Shown here piece after piece: positions 8,178-16,875 of a stretch of 64,000 nucleotides of DNA. The stretch is from Paenibacillus uliginis N3/975 (GTDB lineage Bacteria; Bacillota; Bacilli; Paenibacillales; Paenibacillaceae): NCBI RefSeq assembly GCF_900177425.1, contig NZ_LT840184.1, positions 4,318,263 through 4,382,262 of the forward strand. Reading direction: 5' to 3'. Under the pieces are notes generated by a model. It was given only the letters and a program-made list of their open reading frames with translations. It ran no database searches and had not been told where the DNA came from. A program made the translations under genes and the position numbers. Position 1 is the stretch's first letter. Every line of letters starts with the position of its first letter.

Positions 8178-8879
8178 TCAATCCTCCTCTTTTCCCACTA
8201 ATATTGAGCCCAGACGCACCCAGGTCGCCCCTTCTTCTATAGCCACTTCAAAATCATTGGACATTCCCATGGACAATTCGGTTATCGGCTCCGGTGTGAG
8301 CGCCTGATTATTCAGCTCATCTCTTAGTTGTCTTAATCCGCGGAATACAGGACGTGTATCCTCAGCAGATGATTCAAAAGGAGCCATAGTCATAAGCCCG
8401 ATCACATTGACATGCTTTAAACGATTAATCTCCTGGAGAAAAGGAACTGCCTGTTCAGGCTGAAGACCGTGTTTTGTAGATTCACCTGAAATGTTAAGCT
8501 GCATAAATGCAGATACCTGCACATTCAGTGCTGCTGCTTTCTTCTCCAGTTCTTTCGCAAGAGACAGTCGATCCAGTGAATGAATATATTGAAATCTGCC
8601 GATCACATCTTTCACCTTGTTACTTTGGAGATGGCCGATAAAATGCCAAATCCCCCGTTCTCCAAGAGCACGCCATTTCTCCTCGGCAGTCTGCCAACGG
8701 TTCTCTCCGATATGACGGATTCCCTGATCCAATACGGCTGCGGTTTTATCAACCGAAACATATTTCGTTACTGCAATCACGTTGACCTCATTCCGGTTCC
8801 TTCCGCTTCTGCGGCAAGCCTCCGATACCTGCTGTTCCACTTGATCTATGCGCTCTATCAAACTCAAGGGAAGACTCAC
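8178..8879 (-). CDS. ylmE: YggS/YlmE-family pyridoxal-phosphate homeostasis protein
   Basis: 233-residue PLP-binding TIM-barrel protein (COG0325) that buffers free PLP; it has no known catalytic reaction. The PLP Lys is in VIAVTKYVS (about residue 38), and HFIGHLQSNKVK, LSMGMSNDFEVAIEEGATWVRLGS are the phosphate-binding and C-terminal signatures. GTG at 8879 overlaps the stop of pgeF (GTGA), showing translational coupling. Confidence 0.94.
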   Translation of the reverse strand: MSLPLSLIERIDQVEQQVSEACRRSGRNRNEVNVIAVTKYVSVDKTAAVLDQGIRHIGENRWQTAEEKWRALGERGIWHFIGHLQSNKVKDVIGRFQYIHSLDRLSLAKELEKKAAALNVQVSAFMQLNISGESTKHGLQPEQAVPFLQEINRLKHVNVIGLMTMAPFESSAEDTRPVFRGLRQLRDELNNQALTPEPITELSMGMSNDFEVAIEEGATWVRLGSILVGKEED

Positions 8880-9724
8880 CTCTTTCTCATTCCGATCCAG
8901 CTCGCCATACGCCCTGTCGTTCCCCCGTCTTTCCGGTATGAAAAGAACAAATCCTTACGACAGCTTGTACACCATGATGTACATTCGATATGATCCGTCA
9001 ATATTCCTGCTTTTATCATAATGTGTCTGTTTAATTCTTTCAAGTTCAGCATGAATTTTCCGTTTCCCTTGTCGGTATAAAAAAGGCCTGAGCCATCGTT
9101 ATTACCCGGTGCCGACAACCCTAAATCGCTCACCTTGGACATGACCTTATCGTCCACTTCATAACAACATTGACCAATGGACGGGCCTATAGCTGTCCTA
9201 ATGTCTCCGGCACAGCTGCCGAACTCATCTGACATTCTTTCGACCATACGGCTTGCGATTTCTAGGACGGTTCCTTTCCAGCCCGCATGTGCCAATCCTA
9301 CTGCATGATGGACCGGATCCCAGAAATACAACGGGACGCAATCTGCATAGAAGGAGGTCAGCAGTACTCCGGGTATGTTCGTCAGCAATCCGTCTGTATC
9401 TTGAATAGCGGATTGCCGGGTCAAACTTCCTCTTCCCCGTTCCTCCAGACCGATCACTGCCACCCTACTACTATGCACCTGCTCACCGCACGTCCAGTCC
9501 TCAAGTGAGAAGCCAAGTGTCTCAGCGGTCCGCTTCCGGTTCACTATTACATCCTCCGGATCATCTCCCACATGAAGAGCTAAGTTGAGACTATCGTAAG
9601 GAGCAGTACCTTCTCCTCCACCACGTCCACTGAAACCGGCCGTAAGGCCGGTTCTTTCCTCATTCCACGCTTTAAGCACAAACAGGTCCGGCCCCTGCCC
9701 CTCCTGCTTCATAAACGGTTCCAT
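8876..9724 (-). CDS. pgeF: PgeF/YlmD, peptidoglycan editing factor (laccase-domain purine nucleosidase fold)
   Basis: Multicopper-oxidase-like/LACC1 family protein; members show purine nucleoside phosphorylase-type activities in vitro, and YfiH of E. coli removes wrongly loaded L-Ser from UDP-MurNAc. Zinc ligands and core motifs are visible: ADCVPLYFWDP, VGLAHAGWKGTVLEIA, IGPSIGQCCYEV and TSWCTSCRKDLFFSYR. Length 282 residues from ATG 9724, preceded by AGAGGTG; a GTG at 9733 is the alternative. Neighbours are ylmC and ylmE, as in other Firmicutes. Confidence 0.93.
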   Translation of the reverse strand: MEPFMKQEGQGPDLFVLKAWNEERTGLTAGFSGRGGGEGTAPYDSLNLALHVGDDPEDVIVNRKRTAETLGFSLEDWTCGEQVHSSRVAVIGLEERGRGSLTRQSAIQDTDGLLTNIPGVLLTSFYADCVPLYFWDPVHHAVGLAHAGWKGTVLEIASRMVERMSDEFGSCAGDIRTAIGPSIGQCCYEVDDKVMSKVSDLGLSAPGNNDGSGLFYTDKGNGKFMLNLKELNRHIMIKAGILTDHIECTSWCTSCRKDLFFSYRKDGGTTGRMASWIGMRKR

Positions 9725-9810
9725 GTTATTCACCTCTACACCAGTGTAACAGAAAAGCGTCTATCGATACATTTTCTGAAGCCGGAAAGAGTCACGGTTA
9801 ATCGATAATC

Positions 9811-10119
9811 CTAATATGTTCTTCGATCCACCCGATCCGGGCGTTCCAAATAACCGGCAGGCTCCTGCTCTTCAGGCACTCTTCTGACTTCCTCCATCTT
9901 CACCAGAACGACATCCGATCCGATTTTAACAATATTCCGCCATGGGATGACTAGGTCGCTCCCGCCACCAAACAGACCCATAAATTTCCCGTAACTCGGT
10001 ACTACGATAGCTTCAATCCGTCCTTGCCTTAAATCAAGCTCCAGATCGCTCACCTGTCCGAGTCTTTTGCCATCAATAATATTAATGACATCCTTGGTTT
10101 GAAAGTCGGAAATTTTCAT
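9811..10119 (-). CDS. ylmC: YlmC/YmxH-family PRC-barrel sporulation protein
   Basis: 102-residue PRC-barrel protein. MKISDFQTKDVINIIDGKRLGQVSDLELDL is the barrel start, and DLVIPWRNIVKIGSDVVLV its second half. In Bacillus ylmC/ymxH is next to sigG and expressed in sporulation, but its function is unknown. Two adjacent ATG codons (10119 and 10122) follow GGTGGGG; the one at 10119 gives the better spacing. An arginine-rich tail (RPDRVDRRTY) is unusual compared with the short B. subtilis protein. Confidence 0.85.
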   Translation of the reverse strand: MKISDFQTKDVINIIDGKRLGQVSDLELDLRQGRIEAIVVPSYGKFMGLFGGGSDLVIPWRNIVKIGSDVVLVKMEEVRRVPEEQEPAGYLERPDRVDRRTY

Positions 10120-10231
10120 CATTTTCCCCACCATCTGATTATCTGGTATCACAGTCATCACACCTTAGATGTGTATTATATTTCAATATATGTTCGAGCT
10201 CGGCAAAATAACTTCTTTTTTGAGACAAAAG

Positions 10232-10259
10232 AAAAAACGATCCCCGTAGAAGGGACCGT
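10232..10259 (-). terminator. Terminator of sigG
   Basis: ACGGTCCC and GGGGATCGT (minus strand) form an 8-bp stem with one G-T pair, followed by TTTTTTC, 28 bases after the sigG stop. Confidence 0.85.
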
Positions 10260-10286
10260 ATTGGTGTTCAGGTTACATGTTCGAAC

Positions 10287-11069
10287 CTACGTTTTGACAT
10301 GCTTTTGCATTTGCTTAATGGCTGACTTTTCAAGACGGGACACCTGAGCCTGCGAAATACCGATCTCATCGGCAACTTCCATCTGGGTTTTTCCTTCGTA
10401 AAAACGCATGGACAAAATCATTTTTTCACGCTGCCCCAGCTTATGCATCGCTTCGCGCAGTGCAATCTCTTCAATCCATGATACATCCTTGTTCTTATCA
10501 TCGCTAATTTGATCCATAACATAAATCGGGTCCCCACCGTCATTGTAGATCGGTTCAAACAGAGAAACCGGGTCCTGAATTGCATCAAGTGCAAAAACAA
10601 CATCTTCCTTGGGCACATTCAGCGCTTCGGAAATTTCAAATATCGTCGGTTCACGGGAATTCAAATTTGTTAACTGATCCCTGATTTGCAATGCTTTGTA
10701 CGCAATATCCCGCAGGGATCTGGATACACGAATCGGGTTGTTGTCCCTTAAATAGCGGCGGATTTCTCCGATAATCATCGGTACGGCGTAGGTGGAAAAC
10801 TTAACGTTTTGCGAAAGATCGAAATTATCGATAGCTTTCATGAGGCCAATACATCCAACCTGGAACAGATCATCAACAAATTCACCACGGTTGTTAAAAC
10901 GCTGAATGACACTTAGCACCAGTCTGAGGTTGCCATTCACCAATTTCTCTCTAGCCGAACGTTCGTTGTTCTGCTGCAGGGAATGAAAAAGCTCCCTCAT
11001 TTCCACGTTTGTCAGAACTGGCAGTTTCGCTGTATCCACACCACAAATCTCAACTTTGTTTCGGGTCAT
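10287..11069 (-). CDS. sigG: RNA polymerase sigma factor SigG (late forespore)
   Basis: Directs late forespore transcription after engulfment. The 260-residue product starts MTRNKVEICGVDTAKLPVL, almost the same as B. subtilis SigG, and carries region 2 (FVDDLFQVGCIGLMKAIDNF, KFSTYAVPMIIGEIRR), region 3 (RVSRSLRDIAYKALQIRD) and region 4 with the helix-turn-helix QMEVADEIGISQAQVSRLEK. ATG 11069 with GGGAGG upstream is preferred to a start 9 codons earlier. It lies 77 bases after sigE and may be read both from the spoIIG promoter and a forespore promoter. Confidence 0.97.
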   Translation of the reverse strand: MTRNKVEICGVDTAKLPVLTNVEMRELFHSLQQNNERSAREKLVNGNLRLVLSVIQRFNNRGEFVDDLFQVGCIGLMKAIDNFDLSQNVKFSTYAVPMIIGEIRRYLRDNNPIRVSRSLRDIAYKALQIRDQLTNLNSREPTIFEISEALNVPKEDVVFALDAIQDPVSLFEPIYNDGGDPIYVMDQISDDKNKDVSWIEEIALREAMHKLGQREKMILSMRFYEGKTQMEVADEIGISQAQVSRLEKSAIKQMQKHVKT

Positions 11070-11146
11070 GATGACTAACCTCCCAAGGAGAAACATTACT
11101 GTACATTATCTCCGAGGGGCTTTATTTTATTCCTGAAGTTTTCCAG

Positions 11147-11869
11147 CTAAACCATCTTGTTGAATTCTTTGCGCAGCCGTTTTATAATTCGCTTTTCCAA
11201 TCGGGAAATGTAGGATTGCGAGATGCCAAGCAGGTCTGCCACATCTTTTTGCGTCTTTTCTTCGCCATCCTGAAGGCCGAAACGAAGCTCCATAATCATT
11301 CGTTCCCGGTCACTCAACTTATCCAGCGCTTTTTGCAAAAGTTTACGGTCCACCTGCTCCTCAATATTGCGGCCAATGGTATCATTTTCCGTTCCCAGAA
11401 CGTCAGAAAGGAGCAATTCATTACCGTCCCAGTCAATATTAAGCGGTTCATCAAAAGATACCTCACTGCGGGTCTTGCTGTTACGTCGCAGATACATAAG
11501 GATCTCATTCTCAATACAGCGGGAAGCATAAGTAGCAAGCTTAATTTTTTTCTCTGGATCAAACGTATTCACCGCTTTAATCAAACCAATTGCCCCAATG
11601 GAGACCAGGTCTTCGATGTTAATTCCCGTGTTCTCAAATTTTCGGGCGATGTAAACAACAAGGCGCAGATTTCGTTCAATCAGCATAGCTCGTATGGCCG
11701 CATCTCCTGAAGGAAGCTTTTGCAGTAAATACTCCTCTTCTTCCCTCGTTAGCGGAGGTGGAAGCGCCTCGCTGCCACCGATATAATAGATTTCCTGACT
11801 TTTTAACCCCAGAAAAAACAGAACACGATAATACTGCAGCTGAAGCGCCAATTTCCATTTAACAGGCAT
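11147..11869 (-). CDS. sigE: RNA polymerase sigma factor SigE precursor (early mother cell)
   Basis: Pro-SigE of 240 residues. The first 28 residues form an amphipathic pro-sequence (MPVKWKLALQLQYYRVLFFL) that keeps it at the membrane; the conserved processing site is in GLKSQEIYYIGGSEALPPP, between the two Tyr by analogy with B. subtilis. Regions 2-4 follow (VNTFDPEKKIKLATYASRCI; DVADLLGISQSYISRLEKRI). The C-terminus RLRKEFNKMV is the same as in Bacillus. Its protease is the upstream gene spoIIGA, cotranscribed after a 260-base gap that contains a tandem repeat. Confidence 0.97.
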   Translation of the reverse strand: MPVKWKLALQLQYYRVLFFLGLKSQEIYYIGGSEALPPPLTREEEEYLLQKLPSGDAAIRAMLIERNLRLVVYIARKFENTGINIEDLVSIGAIGLIKAVNTFDPEKKIKLATYASRCIENEILMYLRRNSKTRSEVSFDEPLNIDWDGNELLLSDVLGTENDTIGRNIEEQVDRKLLQKALDKLSDRERMIMELRFGLQDGEEKTQKDVADLLGISQSYISRLEKRIIKRLRKEFNKMV

Positions 11870-11885
11870 CTTTTTTCCTCCTAAA

Positions 11886-12043
11886 AGTTTTCCGTAGGGA
11901 AACTTACTTCGTAAGCATTAGCTTAGTTTTCCAAAGGAAAACTTACTTCGTAAGCATTATCTTAGTTTCCAGTAGGGAAACTAACTTCGTAAAACATTCA
12001 CTTAGTTTTCCAAAGGAAAACTCCCATCGTTAGCATAGAATTC
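11886..12043. repeat. Four tandem 39-40 bp units, each headed by a palindrome
   Basis: Units begin at 11886, 11925, 11964 and 12004. Each starts with a palindrome (AGTTTTCCAAAGGAAAACT in units 2 and 4; AGTTTCCAGTAGGGAAACT and AGTTTTCCGTAGGGAAACT in 3 and 1) followed by a TACTTCGTAAGCATTA-like tail. A related copy is at 36740-36774. They fill most of the spoIIGA-sigE spacer. Confidence 0.9.
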
Positions 12044-12129
12044 ATTTCTAATGGTCTATCAAAAAACATACGGCTTTCGCTATGAAATTCAAATCCACAA
12101 ATCCTTTCATAGTTACAGAGGATCATCCG

Positions 12130-13122
12130 TTAACCAGCAGCACTTGTTTCACCAGTGTCGTCAGGCACTTCATTCGTTGATCCCATTAACCTTCCTTCCC
12201 CCTCAGTCAGAGCAGGATGAATAATGGCTCGGTATGCGCCTTCGCCTGAGAGTGTGCCGCCGTCAAATCCGATAAGTACCTTTGCTGTGACATATTCCTT
12301 TCCTCCAAGCTCAATCTGTACCAAGTCCGGCTTTATTGCCAACATGAATGCTGCTCCTCTGTTCACGCCACGGTACGGCACGAGCCGTAACCTGTCCTGC
12401 CACACGAAATCAGTACTCCCCATTTCCATTATAAGTTTGTCCGGTTCCCCCTCAGCGAGCTTTTTGCACCAGGCCGGAGGAAGATACGATTCCCATAATG
12501 AAGCTTCCATTACCATAACGGGCGTACGCGTCAAGGGATCGCTCAGCTGATTACCCGTATCAAGCAATCCCGTACACATGATCTTCTTTTCTCCGATACA
12601 TACAGTGACTTGACCCAATAGACTTTCCCGATTTTCCACTTGACGCCGGTTAGTCTGAACCGCTTTGACAATCATGATCACTACAAAAAAAGCAATACAA
12701 GTAAACCAAAAACCTACCTTCAATTCGAACGTCAGACCACCCGAAGCCGTAAACCAGATTCCACTGAATAATTCTCCCGAATTTTGTAGCAAATAATGAA
12801 AACCGATAATGCCCCCAGCTGCTGCAAAGTTCACCATATAGAAAGCCGTAAGGTTACGTATGTAGCTTTGCAAGCTGACAAATCCGAAGGCAATCCACAG
12901 CATAATTAAAGAGAGCCCGAACTTGATCAAAAAAGTAAACAAAAACGTCAGTTCCGGCACAAACATCATCACAACATACATTGCGCCTGCCGCAGCTGAT
13001 AAAGAAAGCCTCCACCATCGCGGCTTCAATCTTCGCATCCATGCGGTTAGAGCCAGTAATATGCCATCGATGAGCAGGTTTGCTAGAAAGATCAAATCGA
13101 TATAAACAACCAGGGTATTCAC
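12130..13122 (-). CDS. spoIIGA: SpoIIGA, membrane aspartic protease that processes pro-SigE
   Basis: Sporulation protease in the mother-cell side of the septum, activated by the forespore signal SpoIIR. The first 150 residues contain about five membrane helices; the soluble C-terminal half has the aspartic protease motif LLDTGNQLSDPLTR, with the catalytic Asp near residue 188 (D183 in B. subtilis). GTG 13122 is chosen because family members begin close to VVYIDLIFLANLLID; longer in-frame starts add a tail not seen in the family. Forms the spoIIG unit with sigE. Confidence 0.93.
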   Translation of the reverse strand: MNTLVVYIDLIFLANLLIDGILLALTAWMRRLKPRWWRLSLSAAAGAMYVVMMFVPELTFLFTFLIKFGLSLIMLWIAFGFVSLQSYIRNLTAFYMVNFAAAGGIIGFHYLLQNSGELFSGIWFTASGGLTFELKVGFWFTCIAFFVVIMIVKAVQTNRRQVENRESLLGQVTVCIGEKKIMCTGLLDTGNQLSDPLTRTPVMVMEASLWESYLPPAWCKKLAEGEPDKLIMEMGSTDFVWQDRLRLVPYRGVNRGAAFMLAIKPDLVQIELGGKEYVTAKVLIGFDGGTLSGEGAYRAIIHPALTEGEGRLMGSTNEVPDDTGETSAAG

Positions 13123-13180
13123 CTGCCTAGCCAGGAATCTTCCCGGGTTATTATTTTTATGGGCTGTGGGAGATGTTTTT

Positions 13181-13248
13181 AGTATAAGAAGATTAGAAAT
13201 CAAAGTCTGTCTAAACCTGTGGGTTGTCCACCGACTATTTTTGTCGAT
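13181..13248 (-). promoter_or_regulatory. Possible Spo0A-type spoIIG promoter
   Basis: Minus strand TAGACA (13208-13213), 21-base spacer, TATACT (13181-13186). B. subtilis spoIIG is known for a SigA promoter with an over-long spacer of 22 bp that needs Spo0A~P. ATCGACAAA (13240-13248) differs by one base from a Spo0A box and lies roughly 65-75 bases before the expected start. Inference by analogy. Confidence 0.4.
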
Positions 13249-13330
13249 GCGAGGCAGTTTATAGAGGACATTTATGAAATAAATAGTACAAATACCTTTT
13301 AAGAGGGTACAAATAATGCATTCTAAAAAT

Positions 13331-13366
13331 AAAAAGCCCGCTTTCTCCTAAGAGAGAAGCAGGCTT
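13331..13366 (-). terminator. Terminator of ftsAZ
   Basis: AAAGCCTGCTTCTC pairs with GAGAAAGCGGGCTTT (minus strand, one mismatch) and is followed by TTTTTATTTTT, 11 bases after the ftsZ stop. It separates the wall/division genes from spoIIG. Confidence 0.9.
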
Positions 13367-13376
13367 TGTGTTAACA

Positions 13377-14510
13377 TCAGTCGTTGTTGCGGGAACGATT
13401 GCGAAGGAATGTCGGAATATCCAACTGATCATTGCCACCCTGATTTCCAAAAGGTCTCAGGTTCACATTGCTCTTATCAGCTTGCTGTGATTGTCCTTGA
13501 CCTTCATTTTGCGAAACAGGTCGGCGTCCAGGCTGCGGTGGCGTTTGCTGTACTGGCTTGCTTTCGAAGCCCGTTGCAATAACCGTAACCTTGATCTCTT
13601 CCTTCATATTCTCTTCGATAATCGCACCGAAGATCATATTTACTTCCGGGTCAGATGCAGAAGTTACAATTTCCGCAGCTTCATTTACTTCATAAAGGGA
13701 CAAATTCGCCCCGCCTGTAATATTCATAATAACCCCACGAGCACCCTCTATCGAAGTTTCGAGGAGAGGACTCATGATCGCTTTGCGGGCAGCTTCTGCC
13801 GCACGGCTTTCACCGGTAGCCATACCAATACCCATTAGGGCCGAACCGCGCTCGGTCATAATGGTCTTAACATCGGCAAAGTCAAGGTTGATTAGGCCTG
13901 GTACCGCGATCAGATCAGAGATACCCTGAACCGCTTGCCGAAGAACATTGTCCGCTTCACGGAAAGCTTCAAGCATCGGAGTCTTTTTGTCCACAATCTC
14001 AAGCAGTCGATCATTTGGAATAACAATAAGAGTGTCTACCTTCTCTTTAAGTGCTTCAATACCAAGCTCTGCATGAGAAGAGCGCTTACGGCCTTCAAAG
14101 GTAAACGGGCGGGTTACGACACCCACGGTCAGAGCACCGCATTCTTTCGCGATTTCTGCGATTACCGGAGCTGCTCCCGTACCAGTTCCGCCACCCATGC
14201 CGGCAGTAACGAATACCATGTCTGCACCTTTTAGCGTATTCATAATCAGATCACGGGATTCCTCGGCTGCTTTCTTACCTACCTCAGGATTCGCACCGGC
14301 ACCAAGTCCGCGAGTCAGCTTGTCCCCGATCTGCAGTTTATGCTCAGATTTCGCAAGATGAAGCGCTTGAGCATCCGTATTCACTGTTATAAATTCGACG
14401 CCTTGGACGCCGTTCTCAATCATGCGGTTTACTGCATTACTACCACCACCGCCTACCCCGATTACTTTAATCTGGGCCAAGCTCTCCATTTCAAAATCAA
14501 ATTCCAACAT
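13377..14510 (-). CDS. ftsZ: Cell division GTPase FtsZ
   Basis: Tubulin-like GTPase that forms the Z ring. The 377-residue product shows VIGVGGGGSNAVNRM (nucleotide binding), the tubulin signature GGGTGTG at residues 106-112, and the T7 loop NLDFADV at 208-214. After a variable linker rich in Q, P and G (residues 320-355), the conserved tail DQLDIPTFLRNR binds FtsA and SepF, both encoded nearby. ATG 14510 has GGGGGAGA upstream. It ends the division transcript at a strong terminator. Confidence 0.98.
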   Translation of the reverse strand: MLEFDFEMESLAQIKVIGVGGGGSNAVNRMIENGVQGVEFITVNTDAQALHLAKSEHKLQIGDKLTRGLGAGANPEVGKKAAEESRDLIMNTLKGADMVFVTAGMGGGTGTGAAPVIAEIAKECGALTVGVVTRPFTFEGRKRSSHAELGIEALKEKVDTLIVIPNDRLLEIVDKKTPMLEAFREADNVLRQAVQGISDLIAVPGLINLDFADVKTIMTERGSALMGIGMATGESRAAEAARKAIMSPLLETSIEGARGVIMNITGGANLSLYEVNEAAEIVTSASDPEVNMIFGAIIEENMKEEIKVTVIATGFESKPVQQTPPQPGRRPVSQNEGQGQSQQADKSNVNLRPFGNQGGNDQLDIPTFLRNRSRNND

Positions 14511-14567
14511 CTAATCCATCTCCCCCTCAATGTGCGTGGATGGCACGTCCACTATCAAATGAACCCG

Positions 14568-15848
14568 CTATATAAACTCGCTGAACATATTTTTCAAACG
14601 TTCGATAAATCCCGGTTTCTGGCTGCTGTTTTCCTGAGTTGCTGCGGCAGGATTTTGCTTCGCGCGGTTCACCGGTTTCTTGTTGTTACTGCTACTGTTT
14701 CCTCCACTACTCGCGCGTACCCGGATGTTCCGGATCGCATTGTGAAGAATTCCGACTCCGCTGCAGTATCCAGGGTCACGTACACCGATGAAATCGGGAA
14801 CCGCTATCCGGACGGAAGTCGCCAGTTCGGCCTGTGCCACCTCTAGCACTCCGGGCATGGACATTGTGCCACCCGTAAGTATATAACCTCCGGGAAGCTC
14901 ATTGTAACCCAAGCGCTTTATTTCTTGGCGTACCAATTGAAAAATTTCTTGAACTCGGGGTTCAATAATGGCTGCAAGATCCTCCTGAGTGAACTCCTTG
15001 TCCACATTGCTTCCGATCCGAGTCACTTTAAACATAACTTCCGGTGCAGCGTTATCCATTAACGCGCAACCGTACTTCAGCTTTACCTTCTCAGCTTGAT
15101 CCGTCAACGTCCGAAGACCGTAGGCAATATCATTCGTTACAAAGTCTCCGCCAATAGGCAATGTTGACGTTGCTGATATGCTTCCTCCTTCGAATACGGT
15201 AAGGGTTGTCGATCCTGCTCCGATATCAACCAGGACAGAGCCCATCGTTTTCTCGTCTTTGGAAAGCGCAAGCTGCCCCGCGCCCAGCGGAATCAGTACA
15301 AGGTCTTTAACTTTCAGGCCAGACTTTTCCACACAGCGCAAAAGATTATGTATGGCCGTTTTAGCACCTGTAATAATTGTCGCTTCTACTTCAAGGCGAA
15401 CACCAATCATACCGCGGGGATCTGAAATTCCTTCCAGACCATCTACTACAAACTGTTTAGCTACAACATCAATGATCTCACGGTCAGGAGGCAATGCAAC
15501 AACTTCGGCTGCTTTCAGCACTCGGTCGATGTCCTCCTCACCAATTTCACGATCCTCGTTCGATACTGCCACAACGCCGTGGCTTGTTTGAAGTCCAATA
15601 TGATTCCCTGAAATGCCGACGTACACTTCGGATATTTGAATTTCGACCATACGCTCCGCATGGTCAACAGCACTGCGAATGGATTGTACGGTCTGATCGA
15701 TATCTACAATTGCACCTTTTCGAATTCCCTCCGAGTCGGCAGATCCAACTCCAATAATATTAAAGGTTCCATTATTAATTTCCCCAATAATAGCACGAAC
15801 TTTGGATGTACCGATGTCCAAACTAACAATGATGTCATTGTTGCTCAA
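14568..15848 (-). CDS. ftsA: Cell division protein FtsA
   Basis: Actin-like ATPase that tethers FtsZ to the membrane. 426 residues: IVSLDIGTSKVRAIIGE (phosphate 1), domain 1C with the SHS2 fold (residues 84-160), LVDIGAGSTTLTVFEGG (phosphate 2), ILTGGTMSMPGV (adenosine), and the amphipathic membrane helix at the very C-terminus (GFIERLKNMFSEFI). TTG start at 15848 with GGAGG 9 bases upstream. A separate promoter lies about 40-65 bases upstream, so ftsAZ can be expressed apart from the mur genes. Confidence 0.97.
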   Translation of the reverse strand: MSNNDIIVSLDIGTSKVRAIIGEINNGTFNIIGVGSADSEGIRKGAIVDIDQTVQSIRSAVDHAERMVEIQISEVYVGISGNHIGLQTSHGVVAVSNEDREIGEEDIDRVLKAAEVVALPPDREIIDVVAKQFVVDGLEGISDPRGMIGVRLEVEATIITGAKTAIHNLLRCVEKSGLKVKDLVLIPLGAGQLALSKDEKTMGSVLVDIGAGSTTLTVFEGGSISATSTLPIGGDFVTNDIAYGLRTLTDQAEKVKLKYGCALMDNAAPEVMFKVTRIGSNVDKEFTQEDLAAIIEPRVQEIFQLVRQEIKRLGYNELPGGYILTGGTMSMPGVLEVAQAELATSVRIAVPDFIGVRDPGYCSGVGILHNAIRNIRVRASSGGNSSSNNKKPVNRAKQNPAAATQENSSQKPGFIERLKNMFSEFI

Positions 15849-15885
15849 GCCCTGGCACCTCCTGTTTCTCTCATTGTAAATTATA

Positions 15886-15914
15886 AATATAATAACACTT
15901 CTCTACTTATTCAA
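15886..15914 (-). promoter_or_regulatory. Likely SigA promoter of ftsAZ
   Basis: TTGAAT (15909-15914), 17-base spacer, TATATT (15886-15891). Located in the 215-base gap between divIB and ftsA. B. subtilis ftsAZ also has local promoters. Confidence 0.5.
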
Positions 15915-16063
15915 CACGCGCGGGGCTTTCCCTCTTTTTTCTACAATTTTTTTAGTGCCAACATCTGCTAAAAGAGGCCCAAAAAGTCAGAGAAAAAAGA
16001 GGGAGAACGACGGGTTGCCAATACATTCAATTATACCATTTTTTCCTACTCCTGAGTAGGGGG

Positions 16064-16813
16064 CTATTTGCCCTCCTCATCTAGGTTCTCCGGCTTAAAA
16101 GGCACATAGGAATCCGCCTCCAGCATCGTAATGACACCGGGCTGTTCCATCTCTATCACTTGATTCAGATATTCGACCTTATCGCGCAGCAAGGAGACAG
16201 CAGTGATCACTTCGAATTTTGAGCGGGTATACAGTTTAATACGGTCGGGAAAAGAAGGCGTTGGCGATGGTATTATTTCTGAAATGTCAGAAGTCATACT
16301 GTTAGGTATATCGGCCAAAACCTCGCTTAATTTAACCTTGTTAGGATCTTTCGGATCCCACTGAGTTAATATAGGCTTCTCCACGGCGATTCCACTGGCC
16401 GAAACAGGAATGGATTTCCCGCTGGCCAGGATAGCCTGCAGACTGCCATTTTTAGCAAGCTCATAGGCAACCGTTGGATATTCAACAACAGTAACATTTA
16501 CCACACCGGGGAACTTCTTATCCACTTCAGCAGTTTCAATGGTCCCTAATGAAGTCACACGCTCCTTGACCTTGTCGGCATCGACACTAAAAAATTGCAT
16601 CCCGATCGCAAGCTCACTTTTTTCCATCAACTGCTTGTCCGTATTAAACGTATTTCCGGTAAAGTGAATCTCTGTTACCTTGCTGACAGGCGAACGAAAA
16701 AAGAGCACGGCCAGCAGGGCCAGGAACAGCAGCATTAAAATAAATATGATTTTTCTGCCGGTTTTCGGTTTAGGCCTGTCCTCTTTAAGCACAGGAATTT
16801 GAGTCTTTGGCAT
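16064..16813 (-). CDS. divIB: Cell division protein DivIB/FtsQ
   Basis: Bitopic divisome protein of 249 residues that works in a complex with FtsL and DivIC. A basic cytoplasmic N-terminus (KEDRPKPKTGRK) precedes one membrane helix (residues 24-41, IFILMLLFLALLAVLFF) and a POTRA domain (VTEIHFTGNTFNTDKQLMEKS). The FtsQ-type beta domain follows (EVDKKFPGVVNVTVVEYPTVA, in part). Gene order murA-divIB-ftsA fits; the ylxW, ylxX and sbp genes that separate divIB and ftsA in B. subtilis are absent. Confidence 0.92.
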   Translation of the reverse strand: MPKTQIPVLKEDRPKPKTGRKIIFILMLLFLALLAVLFFRSPVSKVTEIHFTGNTFNTDKQLMEKSELAIGMQFFSVDADKVKERVTSLGTIETAEVDKKFPGVVNVTVVEYPTVAYELAKNGSLQAILASGKSIPVSASGIAVEKPILTQWDPKDPNKVKLSEVLADIPNSMTSDISEIIPSPTPSFPDRIKLYTRSKFEVITAVSLLRDKVEYLNQVIEMEQPGVITMLEADSYVPFKPENLDEEGK

Positions 16814-16838
16814 ATCCTCTCTCTCCAGAAAGACCTGT

Positions 16839-16862
16839 CATCCCTCCCGTATGGGAGGGATG
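16839..16862 (-). other. Perfect stem-loop between murA and divIB
   Basis: CATCCCTCCC and GGGAGGGATG form a perfect 10-bp stem with a 4-base loop. There is no T tract after it on either strand, so it is probably an RNA stability or attenuation element rather than a full terminator. Confidence 0.6.
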
Positions 16863-16875
16863 CTTCAGGACATCG

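Noticed and set aside
11886..12043. CRISPR array
   Set aside because: The units are 39-40 bp direct tandem repeats with no unique spacers, and no cas genes are near.
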